NCBI GenBank assembly: GCA_031255315.1
Contig: JAIRSS010000197.1
Coordinates: 1-16,131 of the forward strand
DNA: 16,131 bases
From: Spirochaetaceae bacterium
GTDB taxonomy: Bacteria > Spirochaetota > Spirochaetia > Treponematales > Breznakiellaceae
Direction: 5' to 3'
Under the pieces are notes generated by a model that had not been told where the DNA came from, searched no databases, and was given only the letters and a program-made list of their open reading frames with translations. The position numbers and the translations under genes were made by a program. This document shows positions 9,501 through 14,914 of this stretch, piece by piece (position 1 is the stretch's first letter; each line of letters starts with the position of its first letter).

Positions 9501-9639
9501 GCGACGTACTGCCGCGCTCTCCGGCGGGATGATAAAATTTTTCTTTTCTAACACCGAAAACTGAACCGTGATTTTTATATTCCCCCCTGAACCGATCTAT
9601 CAAATCCGGAAAGGGAATGGGCCTCATTATCTCACTCAT
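6559..9639 (-). CDS. ygfK: YgfK iron-sulfur flavoprotein oxidoreductase (annotated as putative selenate reductase subunit)
   Basis: A 1026-residue multi-domain redox protein, co-linear with E. coli YgfK (about 1032). The N-terminal half resembles the FMN barrel of dihydroorotate/dihydropyrimidine dehydrogenases (STLHGCP, KCNPTLLG, SYSGGAD). Next comes a GltD-like part with cysteines C458, C463, C468 and C507, C511, C515. An FAD/NAD(P) domain follows, with GAGPAG at 560-565 and a second GGGDVAMDCARA fold. The C-terminal ferredoxin-like region has C896, C899, C903, C906, C910 and the classical C941-x2-C944-x2-C947-x3-C951P. Genes of this cluster are required for anaerobic urate use in gut bacteria; an electron-transfer or ring-reducing role is inferred, and selenate is probably not the natural substrate. 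I chose the ATG at 9639 over the in-frame ATG at 9723. The protein then begins MSEIMRPIPF like E. coli, a GAGAGGA site precedes it, and the extra 28 residues read through a strong hairpin. Confidence 0.93.
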   Translation of the reverse strand: MSEIMRPIPFPDLIDRFRGEYKNHGSVFGVRKEKFYHPAGERGSTSLFGSHISSPIGPAAGPNSQLAQNILASYLAGSRFMELKTVQIMDGEELRKAVPRPCINALDEGYNVEWSTELTVAEAQEEYIKAWFLCHVAAKELGITDAAPFSGDCIFNMSVGYSLDGIKSPKIDAYIEGMKNARDTQAWKSCYQYLEEHLGEFERFTRADLEAVSPVISAGATLSTLHGCPREEIEKIAAYLITGKGLHTYVKCNPTLLGYETARSLLDKTGYGYISFDDHHFKSDLQFGDAVEMLGRLMKLAKERGLSFGVKLTNTFPVEIARNELPGSEMYMSGRALFHLSINVAKKLSAAFNGELPISYSGGADFFNLKDILETGIKPVTVATTILKPGGYERLTQLAELAEKTLAQGGGAPSGAAVINIPALNALVDGAAERARYRKEYRHTGLRKTGSELPLFDCAKAPCADGGCPIHQRIPEYLAAVSAGNYRDAFDLIAKDNTAPSITGTICDHQCQNKCTRVDYEDPLEIRLAKHIAADHAQEAYIRELTAPPFRTDKTAAVIGAGPAGIAAAVFLRRNGVPVTVYEIRERPYGIVQYVIPGFRISDDAVYRDFQIAEKLGVEFKFNVPPEYSVAELRKKHAYLVIATGAWKEGASPVKQGQELVIDALKFLEDSKRSGCTLKLGARVAVIGGGDVAMDCARAAKRNAGVESVTIVYRRTREFMPAQYEELESALDDGVEMLELLAPESFAGGVLTCEKMRLGDYDASGRRGIVGTGEKQSLSFDTVIGAVGARVDTALMVKNGVALNNKGAAQVNEARESSLPGVYIAGDCKSGAATVVKAIADGKAAAADILRKLGLSADFTVAAQESPVSSANFPDLYRKKGVIVAAKQDAADGYRCLSCNALCEICVDVCPNRANVMVEFDHNAAPLFTGTHQVVHMDRMCNECGNCATFCPHAGKPYQDKFTVFCSLEDFEDSENPGFFDAGTDEFKLRLKDARVIDCRRGDADIPGDYAAMIGIIEKKYPYLAG

Positions 9640-9762
9640 AAATTTCCTCTCTCTAACATAAATTCTTGAGTTTTCCGCCCCAGTTTTCCGCCAGGCAAAA
9701 AGCCCGGCGGAAAGCCGGCTCACGCCGCCTTTTTTATCTTCTTATTGCGCCTCACGTTCTAG
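9640..9762 (-). promoter_or_regulatory. arcC-ygfK intercistronic region with competing hairpins (possible attenuator)
   Basis: This is the largest gap in the operon (123 bases). On the minus strand two hairpins share bases 9704-9708 and 9709-9713, so they cannot both form. One is short (CCGGC, loop TTTCC, GCCGG, 9718-9704), extendable past a bulged G and followed by U5 (9701-9697), like an intrinsic terminator. The other is a 12-pair stem with a UUUUU loop (arms 9713-9702 and 9696-9685, one G-U pair) that ends without a U tract. Two further GGCGG copies (plus-strand 9725-9729 and 9675-9679) could also pair with the same CCGCC. The ygfK ribosome-binding site follows at about 9645-9651. It may be an attenuator, or simply a hairpin that stabilises or divides the transcript. 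Confidence 0.5.
9669..9692 (+). repeat. Tandem 11-base direct repeat upstream of ygfK
   Basis: AGTTTTCCGCC occurs twice, at 9669-9679 and 9682-9692, with a period of 13 bases. The second copy forms one arm of the 12-pair hairpin described for the arcC-ygfK gap, so the first copy could offer an alternative partner. The repeat is exact by direct reading; any function is inference. Confidence 0.75.
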
Positions 9763-10701
9763 CTAGTTTCTGATGATTCTGGTGCCGGTCCTGCCTTCAA
9801 TACCGTCGCGCGCTTTGGCAAGCAAAGTAATCAACGCGCCGGCCTCTCCGGATGCCGATTGAACAAAACTGATCGCGGCCTGCACCTTGGGAAGCATAGA
9901 ACCCTTTGCGAACTGGTTCTCCCCAATATAGCGCTCCGCTTCCGCGACCGTAAGGGTGTCAAGCCACTTCTGATCCGGTTTTCCAAAGTTGACCGCAACC
10001 TTTTCTACCGCAGTCAGAATGATGAGCATATCCGCGCCAATACTTTCGGCAAGTTTGGCCGCGGTAAAATCTTTGTCTATCACCGCCCCCATGCCCCGGT
10101 ATTGGCCGTCTACCGGAGCGACCGGGATGCCGCCGCCGCCGCCGGCAATGGGGATCTGCCCCGCCGACAGCAAGGCCGCAACGGTTCCAGCCTCCACTAT
10201 CTTCACCGGCTTGGGAGAAGCCACCACCTGCCGCCAACCCCGGCCCGCGTCTTCCATAACCGTCACCCCTTTAGCCTTCAGTATTTGGGCCTCTTCTTCG
10301 GTCATGAACCCGCCTATGGGCTTGGTGGGATTTTCAAACGCCGCATCCAGGGGATCAACTTCAACCTGGGTGATGATCGTAGCCACCTGTTTGTCTATTT
10401 TCCGGGCGTCCAGTTCTTTTTGTAGGGTGTTCTGCAAATCATAGCCGATGTATCCCTGGCTCAGAGCAACACAGACCGACATGGGCAACACCGGGAAATG
10501 CCGGTCCGCTTTGGCGGCGGTTTCAAAGGCGGTCTCTATCATACCCACTTGGGGGCCATTGCCGTGTACTACCGCAATCTCATGGCCCGCCTCAACCAAA
10601 TCCACAATGGCCCGAGCCGTTATCTGGGCGGCGGCCATCTGTTCTTTTAACGTGTTACCCAGGGCGTTTCCGCCCAGGGCTATCACGATACGCTTCTTCA
10701 T
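9763..10701 (-). CDS. arcC: Carbamate kinase (YqeA/ArcC family)
   Basis: Carbamate kinase converts carbamoyl phosphate and ADP into carbamate and ATP, giving substrate-level ATP during anaerobic nitrogen-compound breakdown. The 312-residue product carries the family blocks in order: ALGGNAL near the N-terminus, HGNGPQVG, NPTKPIGG, ASPKP, the glycine loop GGGGGIPV, VIDKD with the catalytic lysine, LTAVEKV and GSMLPKV near the C-terminus. In this operon it is the equivalent of E. coli yqeA, next to the YgeW carbamoyltransferase that could supply its substrate. It starts only nine bases after ygeW and has no clear ribosome-binding motif (the gap reads GCCGGCGTC), so translation is probably coupled to ygeW. 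There is no ornithine carbamoyltransferase or arginine deiminase nearby, which argues against an arginine pathway. Confidence 0.95.
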   Translation of the reverse strand: MKKRIVIALGGNALGNTLKEQMAAAQITARAIVDLVEAGHEIAVVHGNGPQVGMIETAFETAAKADRHFPVLPMSVCVALSQGYIGYDLQNTLQKELDARKIDKQVATIITQVEVDPLDAAFENPTKPIGGFMTEEEAQILKAKGVTVMEDAGRGWRQVVASPKPVKIVEAGTVAALLSAGQIPIAGGGGGIPVAPVDGQYRGMGAVIDKDFTAAKLAESIGADMLIILTAVEKVAVNFGKPDQKWLDTLTVAEAERYIGENQFAKGSMLPKVQAAISFVQSASGEAGALITLLAKARDGIEGRTGTRIIRN

Positions 10702-10710
10702 GACGCCGGC

Positions 10711-11904
10711 CTAGCGGAACACCCGGGGTAAATTCCGGGCGGCCAGGTTCGCCAGGGTTTCCTGGGGGCACTTGATCTTGGAAAGGAAGATCATGGCGGC
10801 AATGGCGTAGGGTTTGTGGCTGGCCTGTTTGTAGAGGGGAACCCGGTAGCGATCAAACACCGACGCGGCCACTTCGCCTTCCTTACAGCTTACCCCGGAA
10901 ATATCGGCGGGAAGACAGTGAAGATACAGGGCGGCGCCGTTCTTGGTTGACTTCATCATCTCTTCCGTGCATTCCCAATTCTTAAACTTCGCGTTCTGGG
11001 CAAGGAGTTCCTTTTCCAGGGCCTTGATGCCCTCAAGATCGCCCTTCCCGTAGAGATCGGTCCGCTTCTCCATGGCGGCGAAAGGCGCCCAGCTCTTGGG
11101 ATACACAATGTCCGCGTCTTTGAAGGCTTCTTCCATGGAATTGGACTTGGAGAATTTGCCGCCGCTCTGAGCGGCGTTTCTCGCGGCCACTTCTTCCACA
11201 CCCGGCATTATCTCGTAACCCTTTGGATGCGCCAGGGAGACCTCCATGCCGAACCGGGTCATCAGACCGATAACCCCCTGGGGAACCGAGAGAGGTTTCC
11301 CATAGGAAGGCGAATAGGCCCAGGTCATAGCCACCTTCTTGCCCTTGAGCTTGTCTATGCCCCCAAAGTAGTGAATGATGTGATTCATGTCCGCCATGGT
11401 CTGCGTGGGATGATCGATGTCGCACTGAAGGTTTACCAGGGTAGGACACTGTTCCAGGTTCCCATCCGTGAAGCCTTCCCGCACCGCCTTGGCGACTTCC
11501 CGCATGTAGGTGTTGCCCTTACCGATGTACATGTCATCCCGAATGCCGATGACGTCGGCCATGAAGGAAATCATGTTCGCGGTTTCCCGCACCGTTTCGC
11601 CGTGGGCTATCTGAGACTTGCCCTCGTCAAGGTCCTGGACTTCCAGGCCCAGGAGGTTACAGGCGGAACCAAAGCTGAACCGGGTCCGGGTTGAATTGTC
11701 CCGGAACAAGGATATCCCAAGCCCGGAATCAAAGATCCGGGTAGAGATGTTGTTTTCCCGCAGCCACCGGAGGGCGTCCGCAACGGTAAACGCAGCCAAA
11801 ATCTCATCAATGGTTTTTTCCCAGGTCAGAAAAAAATCCCCGCCATACATGTCCTTGAAATTCAAAGCATCCAGCCGTGAAGTATACTGGTTGATATACG
11901 CCAT
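10711..11904 (-). CDS. ygeW: YgeW knotted carbamoyltransferase
   Basis: A transcarbamylase-fold enzyme of 397 residues (E. coli YgeW about 396). The carbamoyl phosphate loop STRTR is at 71-75 (in RDNSTRTRFSFG), and the second-domain motif HCLP starts at H329. The sequence follows YgeW rather than ornithine or aspartate carbamoyltransferase, including the MAYINQYTSRLDAL start region. The E. coli protein has a known structure as an orphan, knotted transcarbamylase. In a catabolic operon it likely runs backward, splitting a ureido compound with phosphate to make carbamoyl phosphate for the adjacent carbamate kinase. The ureido substrate (for example a ureido derivative of 2,3-diaminopropionate) is inference. 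AAGGAG at 11911-11916 supports the chosen start. Confidence 0.93.
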   Translation of the reverse strand: MAYINQYTSRLDALNFKDMYGGDFFLTWEKTIDEILAAFTVADALRWLRENNISTRIFDSGLGISLFRDNSTRTRFSFGSACNLLGLEVQDLDEGKSQIAHGETVRETANMISFMADVIGIRDDMYIGKGNTYMREVAKAVREGFTDGNLEQCPTLVNLQCDIDHPTQTMADMNHIIHYFGGIDKLKGKKVAMTWAYSPSYGKPLSVPQGVIGLMTRFGMEVSLAHPKGYEIMPGVEEVAARNAAQSGGKFSKSNSMEEAFKDADIVYPKSWAPFAAMEKRTDLYGKGDLEGIKALEKELLAQNAKFKNWECTEEMMKSTKNGAALYLHCLPADISGVSCKEGEVAASVFDRYRVPLYKQASHKPYAIAAMIFLSKIKCPQETLANLAARNLPRVFR

Positions 11905-11933
11905 TCTCTTCTCCTTGAAAATTAAAATAACTT

Positions 11934-11984
11934 ACCGTTCCAGGTTTTGGCCGTTCAATCCGCGCCGCCGCCTGGTTCCGGTTT
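11934..11984 (-). other. Imperfect hairpin between ygeY and ygeW
   Basis: In the 78-base gap the minus strand reads ACCG-GAA-CCAGG, a GC-rich loop of about 26 bases, then CCTGG-AA-CGGT. This gives two stem blocks of four and five pairs around a small internal loop. The first arm begins at the ygeY stop codon. No U tract follows, so it is not a normal terminator; it may protect or process the transcript. Confidence 0.4.
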
Positions 11985-13185
11985 ACTTGTCTTCCGTATA
12001 AACCGAAGGCAGGGCGGCGTAGACCGCAGCGCAGCGTACCAGGTCCGCCTTCCAGGTTTTCTCATTCGGCGCGTGGGCTTCCTCTTCCTTGCCCGGCCCT
12101 AACCCTATACAGGGAATATTGTTCCTGCCCATGACGGACACGCCGTTGGTAGAGAAGGTCCATTTGTCAACTTTGGGCTTGCCGTACATACCCTCAAAGG
12201 CTTTCACCATAGCCACAGCGGGCGGAGCGTCTTCGGGGATGACCCAGGTGGGGAAGTAGCAGTCTATGGGATAAACCACGCCGGTATAACTGGCCCGGTC
12301 GTATTTATACATGGATACTACAGCGCCATATTTCTTTACCGCAGACAGGGCGCGAATCTCTTCCAGGGCGCTCTGGTGGGTTTCCCCCCAGGTAAGGCGC
12401 CGGTCTATGGATATGGCGCACATATCAGCCACCGCGCAACGGGAGGGGGAACTAAAGTAAATTTGGGAAACCGCCAAGGTTCCTTTGCCCAGGAAGGGAT
12501 CGTCTTTAAGCCGGTTGTTGAGTTCTTTTACCTCGCCTAAGATCTCGCCCATTTTGTAGATGGCGTTATCCCCCCGTTCCGGAGCGGAACCGTGGCAGGA
12601 AATCCCCTGCACTTCCACCCGGATCTCCATGCGCCCCCGGTGGCCCCGGTAGACATTGCCGTTGGTAGGTTCGGTGATCACCACAAATTCAGGCTTAATT
12701 CCCTCTTCCTTGATGATATACTCCCAGCACAGGCCGTCGCAGTCTTCTTCCTGCACCGTCCCGGCAACCATGACCCGGTACTTGTCGTTGAGGAGGCCCA
12801 GATCCTTCATGATCTTCGCTCCGTAGACCGCCGCGACAGGACCGCCCAGCTGATCCGACGTTCCCCGTCCGCCTATTTCAGTTTCGTTCTCGTAACCTTC
12901 GTAGGGATCAAAATTCCAGTTGGCCCGGTTCCCGATGCCGACGGTGTCAATATGCCCGTCAAAGGCGATGAGGGTTTTCCCGTTTCCCATATAGCCGATG
13001 ACGTTACCCATCTTGTCTATGCCCGCCTCGTCAAACCCTACTTTTTTCATTTCCTCGACAATACGGGCCGCGGTTTCTTTTTCCCCGCAGCTCTCGCCGG
13101 GAAGCCGCACCAGGTCCCGAAGGAACGCCGTCATGTCCTTTTCGTACCCTTCCGCCGCTTTTTTAATAGCTTTAAAATCGATCAT
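11983..13185 (-). CDS. ygeY: YgeY, M20-family metallohydrolase
   Basis: A zinc-dependent hydrolase of the M20 peptidase/ArgE/DapE family, 400 residues (E. coli YgeY about 403). The two-metal centre is complete: H78 and D80 (DGHID), bridging D111 (GTSDQ), catalytic E146 with E147 (QEED), E172 (TEP) and H371 (AHAPNE). Family members cleave amide or ureido bonds of small amino-acid derivatives; the E. coli enzyme is often annotated as a putative peptidase or deacetylase, without proof of a peptide substrate. In this operon a carbamoyl/ureido amino acid is the plausible substrate, cleaved to release ammonia and CO2 or to free 2,3-diaminopropionate (inference). GAGGGAG (about 13192-13198) precedes the ATG. 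It lies 36 bases after ridA and 78 before ygeW, all on one strand. Confidence 0.93.
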   Translation of the reverse strand: MIDFKAIKKAAEGYEKDMTAFLRDLVRLPGESCGEKETAARIVEEMKKVGFDEAGIDKMGNVIGYMGNGKTLIAFDGHIDTVGIGNRANWNFDPYEGYENETEIGGRGTSDQLGGPVAAVYGAKIMKDLGLLNDKYRVMVAGTVQEEDCDGLCWEYIIKEEGIKPEFVVITEPTNGNVYRGHRGRMEIRVEVQGISCHGSAPERGDNAIYKMGEILGEVKELNNRLKDDPFLGKGTLAVSQIYFSSPSRCAVADMCAISIDRRLTWGETHQSALEEIRALSAVKKYGAVVSMYKYDRASYTGVVYPIDCYFPTWVIPEDAPPAVAMVKAFEGMYGKPKVDKWTFSTNGVSVMGRNNIPCIGLGPGKEEEAHAPNEKTWKADLVRCAAVYAALPSVYTEDK

Positions 13186-13221
13186 CGTATGCTCCCTCTA
13201 TATAGTATAAAAACGCCTGGA

Positions 13222-13596
13222 CTACGCCAGTTCTGCGACAGCTTCGATCTCCACCAGCACATTCCGGGGGAGTTGTTTTACCGCCACGGTTGACCGGGCG
13301 GGCTTTCCCGTAAAATGCCTTGCATACACTTCGTTGAACGCGGCAAAATCACCCATGTCCGCGAGGAAGCAGGTGGTCTTTATCACCTTCTCCAGGGAAC
13401 TCCCCGCCGCTTCAAGCACGGCTTTCAAATTTTTGATAACCCGCTCAGTCTGCTCCGTGATTGCCGCGCCAACCACATCCCCGGTTTCCGCGGAAAGCGG
13501 TATCTGCCCGGAAGTAAAAATCAGGTTCCCCCCAATAATCGCCTGTGAATATGGACCAATAGCGGCGGGCGCCGCCTCTGTTTGTACAATTTTCAT
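13222..13596 (-). CDS. ridA: RidA/YjgF-family enamine/imine deaminase
   Basis: RidA hydrolyses 2-aminoacrylate and related enamines/imines, produced by PLP-dependent lyases, to keto acids and ammonia. This stops damage to other PLP enzymes. The 124-residue product is a typical single-domain RidA: IGPYSQA near the N-terminus (Y16), the SGQIPL strand, R101 in PARST (equivalent to E. coli R105) and E116 (equivalent to E120). The substrate-binding arginine and the catalytic-site glutamate are therefore intact. It is the first gene of the purine operon, with AAGAGGC (13602-13608) before the ATG and a strong promoter about 50 bases further upstream. Its presence suggests that a YgeX-type diaminopropionate ammonia-lyase, which forms 2-aminoacrylate, works in the same pathway, although ygeX is not in this window. 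Confidence 0.94.
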   Translation of the reverse strand: MKIVQTEAAPAAIGPYSQAIIGGNLIFTSGQIPLSAETGDVVGAAITEQTERVIKNLKAVLEAAGSSLEKVIKTTCFLADMGDFAAFNEVYARHFTGKPARSTVAVKQLPRNVLVEIEAVAELA

Positions 13597-13620
13597 AGAA
13601 TGCCTCTTGTCGATTAGTGA

Positions 13621-13638
13621 ATCACATCCGCACGATGT
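13621..13638 (-). promoter_or_regulatory. Inverted repeat in the ridA 5' leader
   Basis: On the minus strand TTACATC-GTGCG-GATGTGA forms a 7+7 inverted repeat with one T-G position and a five-base loop. With the predicted promoter, transcription should begin near 13641-13643, so this element would sit at the very start of the message. It could be a downstream operator half-site pair or a 5' stabilising hairpin. Confidence 0.45.
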
Positions 13639-13648
13639 AATTTATTTC

Positions 13649-13677
13649 ATTGTAATACTGAACTATATTTCAGTCAA
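13649..13677 (-). promoter_or_regulatory. Sigma-70-type promoter of the ridA-ssnA operon
   Basis: On the minus strand TTGACT (13677-13672) and TACAAT (13654-13649) are separated by exactly 17 bases. Each hexamer matches the consensus at five of six positions. The AT-rich spacer and the position 50 to 80 bases before the ridA start fit a housekeeping promoter for the six-gene operon. No other minus-strand site between the upstream terminator and ridA looks as good. Confidence 0.85.
13657..13674. promoter_or_regulatory. Candidate operator: perfect dyad inside the promoter spacer
   Basis: ACTGAA-N6-TTCAGT is a perfect 6+6 inverted repeat of 18 bases. It overlaps the -35 hexamer by three bases and ends three bases before the -10 hexamer. 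A dimeric regulator bound here would block RNA polymerase, so repression of the purine operon is the simplest reading. No regulator gene is in the window, so the binding protein is unknown. Confidence 0.6.
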
Positions 13678-13840
13678 GCCTCCGCATTGCCTCCTGTAAA
13701 ATGTTGCCCCAAGGCGAAGGCCTCATTTTTCGTTGGCAGGCTTTACAAACATTCACCGGCTCCCGCCACACCGCCCTCGCGCCCAATGGACGCGCCCCGA
13801 TTCGCAATGGCCCGGGGACAGGCTGGCCTCAATACCGCAT
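13678..13840. other. GC-rich intergenic stretch without a recognised gene
   Basis: Together with the promoter, leader and terminator this makes a 298-base gene-free gap between ridA and the binding-protein gene. The part at about 13730-13835 is clearly GC-rich, unlike the AT-rich promoter beside it. A 62-codon plus-strand frame (13701-13889) crosses it but has no ribosome-binding site, runs through the terminator and has low-complexity composition, so I do not call it a gene. It could be a dispersed intergenic element or the remnant of an older gene; nothing in it is recognisable. Confidence 0.5.
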
Positions 13841-13873
13841 AAAAAAGGAGCAATGCCTTGCACCGCTCCTTTT
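13841..13873 (-). terminator. Rho-independent terminator of the ABC importer operon
   Basis: On the minus strand AAAAGGAGC (13873-13865) pairs perfectly with GCTCCTTTT (13851-13843) around a 13-base loop, and the U run extends to 13841. It lies about 20 bases after the stop of the binding-protein gene. It separates the importer transcript from the purine operon. Confidence 0.9.
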
Positions 13874-13894
13874 CTGTTACTCCGCCTGATCAGC

Positions 13895-14905
13895 CTAGAA
13901 TGTAGAATCGGGGTTGTAGTACTGATTCACATTGGACTTGTCGATCAGCGCAGAGGGGATCACCACAGAGAAGGGCTGGCTGGCGTTATGGAAAGAATCG
14001 TCCCTGGCGCCCGTCGCTACATCTACCGCGAATTGGATCCCGTCGGCTATCATTGAGGGGTGGTAGAGAGCAGTTGCCCGCACCAGAGGATCATTGTCAA
14101 TGATCATCTTGTACACCACCTTGGAACCCGCACCGCCCAGAACAAGTTTGATGTCCTGCCGGCCTGATTCTTTGATGGCCTGCATAACCCCGGTCAGCAC
14201 ATCGTCATCCTGACAGTATACCGCGTCAATCTTGGGGTACTGGGTCAGGAAGGTTTCCATGATCTTGAGGCCGTCCTGGACGGACCAGTTGGCGAATTCG
14301 TACTTGTTTCCGCCAAGCAGATTCACCAGGGAAGGCTCCCTGTTCATTTCTGCAAAGAAAGCATCCATCCTTTCGGTATCGATAACTACGGGCATCCCTC
14401 CCATTGCCACATAGTTGGTAAGCCCTTCCGCTTTCATGGTTTTGGCAAGCCACTCGCCGCTAAAACGGCCCAGGCCCGAATTGTCGCCGGCAATATTCAC
14501 ATAGCCAAATGACGTGTCGGTAAGGCCACGATCAACGACAATGCACTTTACACCCCTGTCATGGAGCTGTTTGACCGGCGCAGTCAGCGGTGCGGATTCA
14601 TGGGGCAGAATTACAAGGTAATTCATTCCCCAGATCGCCAGATTTTCCACATCGCTTACTTGCTGAGTGGCATTCGCGGAATGGACAACCCGGAACTCAA
14701 TCGCGTTGCCGGCTGTTTTTTTGATCTGTTCCACCGTGTAATCGGCGTACCAGCCGACACCGCCGGTCCAGCCGTGGTCTGCGGTGGGAACCGCGATACC
14801 GATCTTGACTGCACTGCTCTGTGCGCCGCTGCTCTTCTGTCCGCCGGCAAACACAAAGCCGCAGGCCGCAAGAGCGATAAGTAATACAAGTACTGATTTT
14901 TTCAT
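13895..14905 (-). CDS. Substrate-binding protein of a CUT2-type (ribose-like) ABC importer
   Basis: A type I periplasmic binding protein (Peripla_BP_4, RbsB-like), 336 residues. The hydrophobic N-terminus can be read two ways: a lipobox LAAC with lipidation at C15, or ordinary cleavage after VFA (about residue 20). The mature part starts with the KIGIAVPTADHGWTGG strand common to the family and contains the QDDDVLTG segment near residue 230, the typical hinge-side ligand loop. The substrate cannot be read from sequence; ribose, another pentose, an autoinducer-like sugar or a nucleoside-related sugar are all possible. It follows the permease gene by nine bases, with an RBS (AGGAGG) that overlaps the permease stop codon. 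A terminator follows. Confidence 0.9.
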   Translation of the reverse strand: MKKSVLVLLIALAACGFVFAGGQKSSGAQSSAVKIGIAVPTADHGWTGGVGWYADYTVEQIKKTAGNAIEFRVVHSANATQQVSDVENLAIWGMNYLVILPHESAPLTAPVKQLHDRGVKCIVVDRGLTDTSFGYVNIAGDNSGLGRFSGEWLAKTMKAEGLTNYVAMGGMPVVIDTERMDAFFAEMNREPSLVNLLGGNKYEFANWSVQDGLKIMETFLTQYPKIDAVYCQDDDVLTGVMQAIKESGRQDIKLVLGGAGSKVVYKMIIDNDPLVRATALYHPSMIADGIQFAVDVATGARDDSFHNASQPFSVVIPSALIDKSNVNQYYNPDSTF

Positions 14906-14914
14906 CTTTTCCTC

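Noticed and set aside
6559..9639. Selenate reductase function for YgfK
   Set aside because: The name comes from old annotation. No molybdopterin subunit is nearby and the operon is a purine-type cluster, so an electron-transfer or ring-reducing role there is more plausible.
9763..10701. Arginine deiminase pathway reading for the carbamate kinase
   Set aside because: No arcA or arcB-type ornithine carbamoyltransferase is present; the neighbouring carbamoyltransferase is of the YgeW type.
13186..13221. TATACTATATA stretch between ridA and ygeY as a second promoter
   Set aside because: It has a -10-like look on the minus strand, but no acceptable -35 sits 16-18 bases upstream; the operon promoter before ridA is far better.
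13701..13889. Short plus-strand frame of 62 codons in the ridA-upstream gap
   Set aside because: No ribosome-binding site, runs through a terminator hairpin, and no recognisable sequence.
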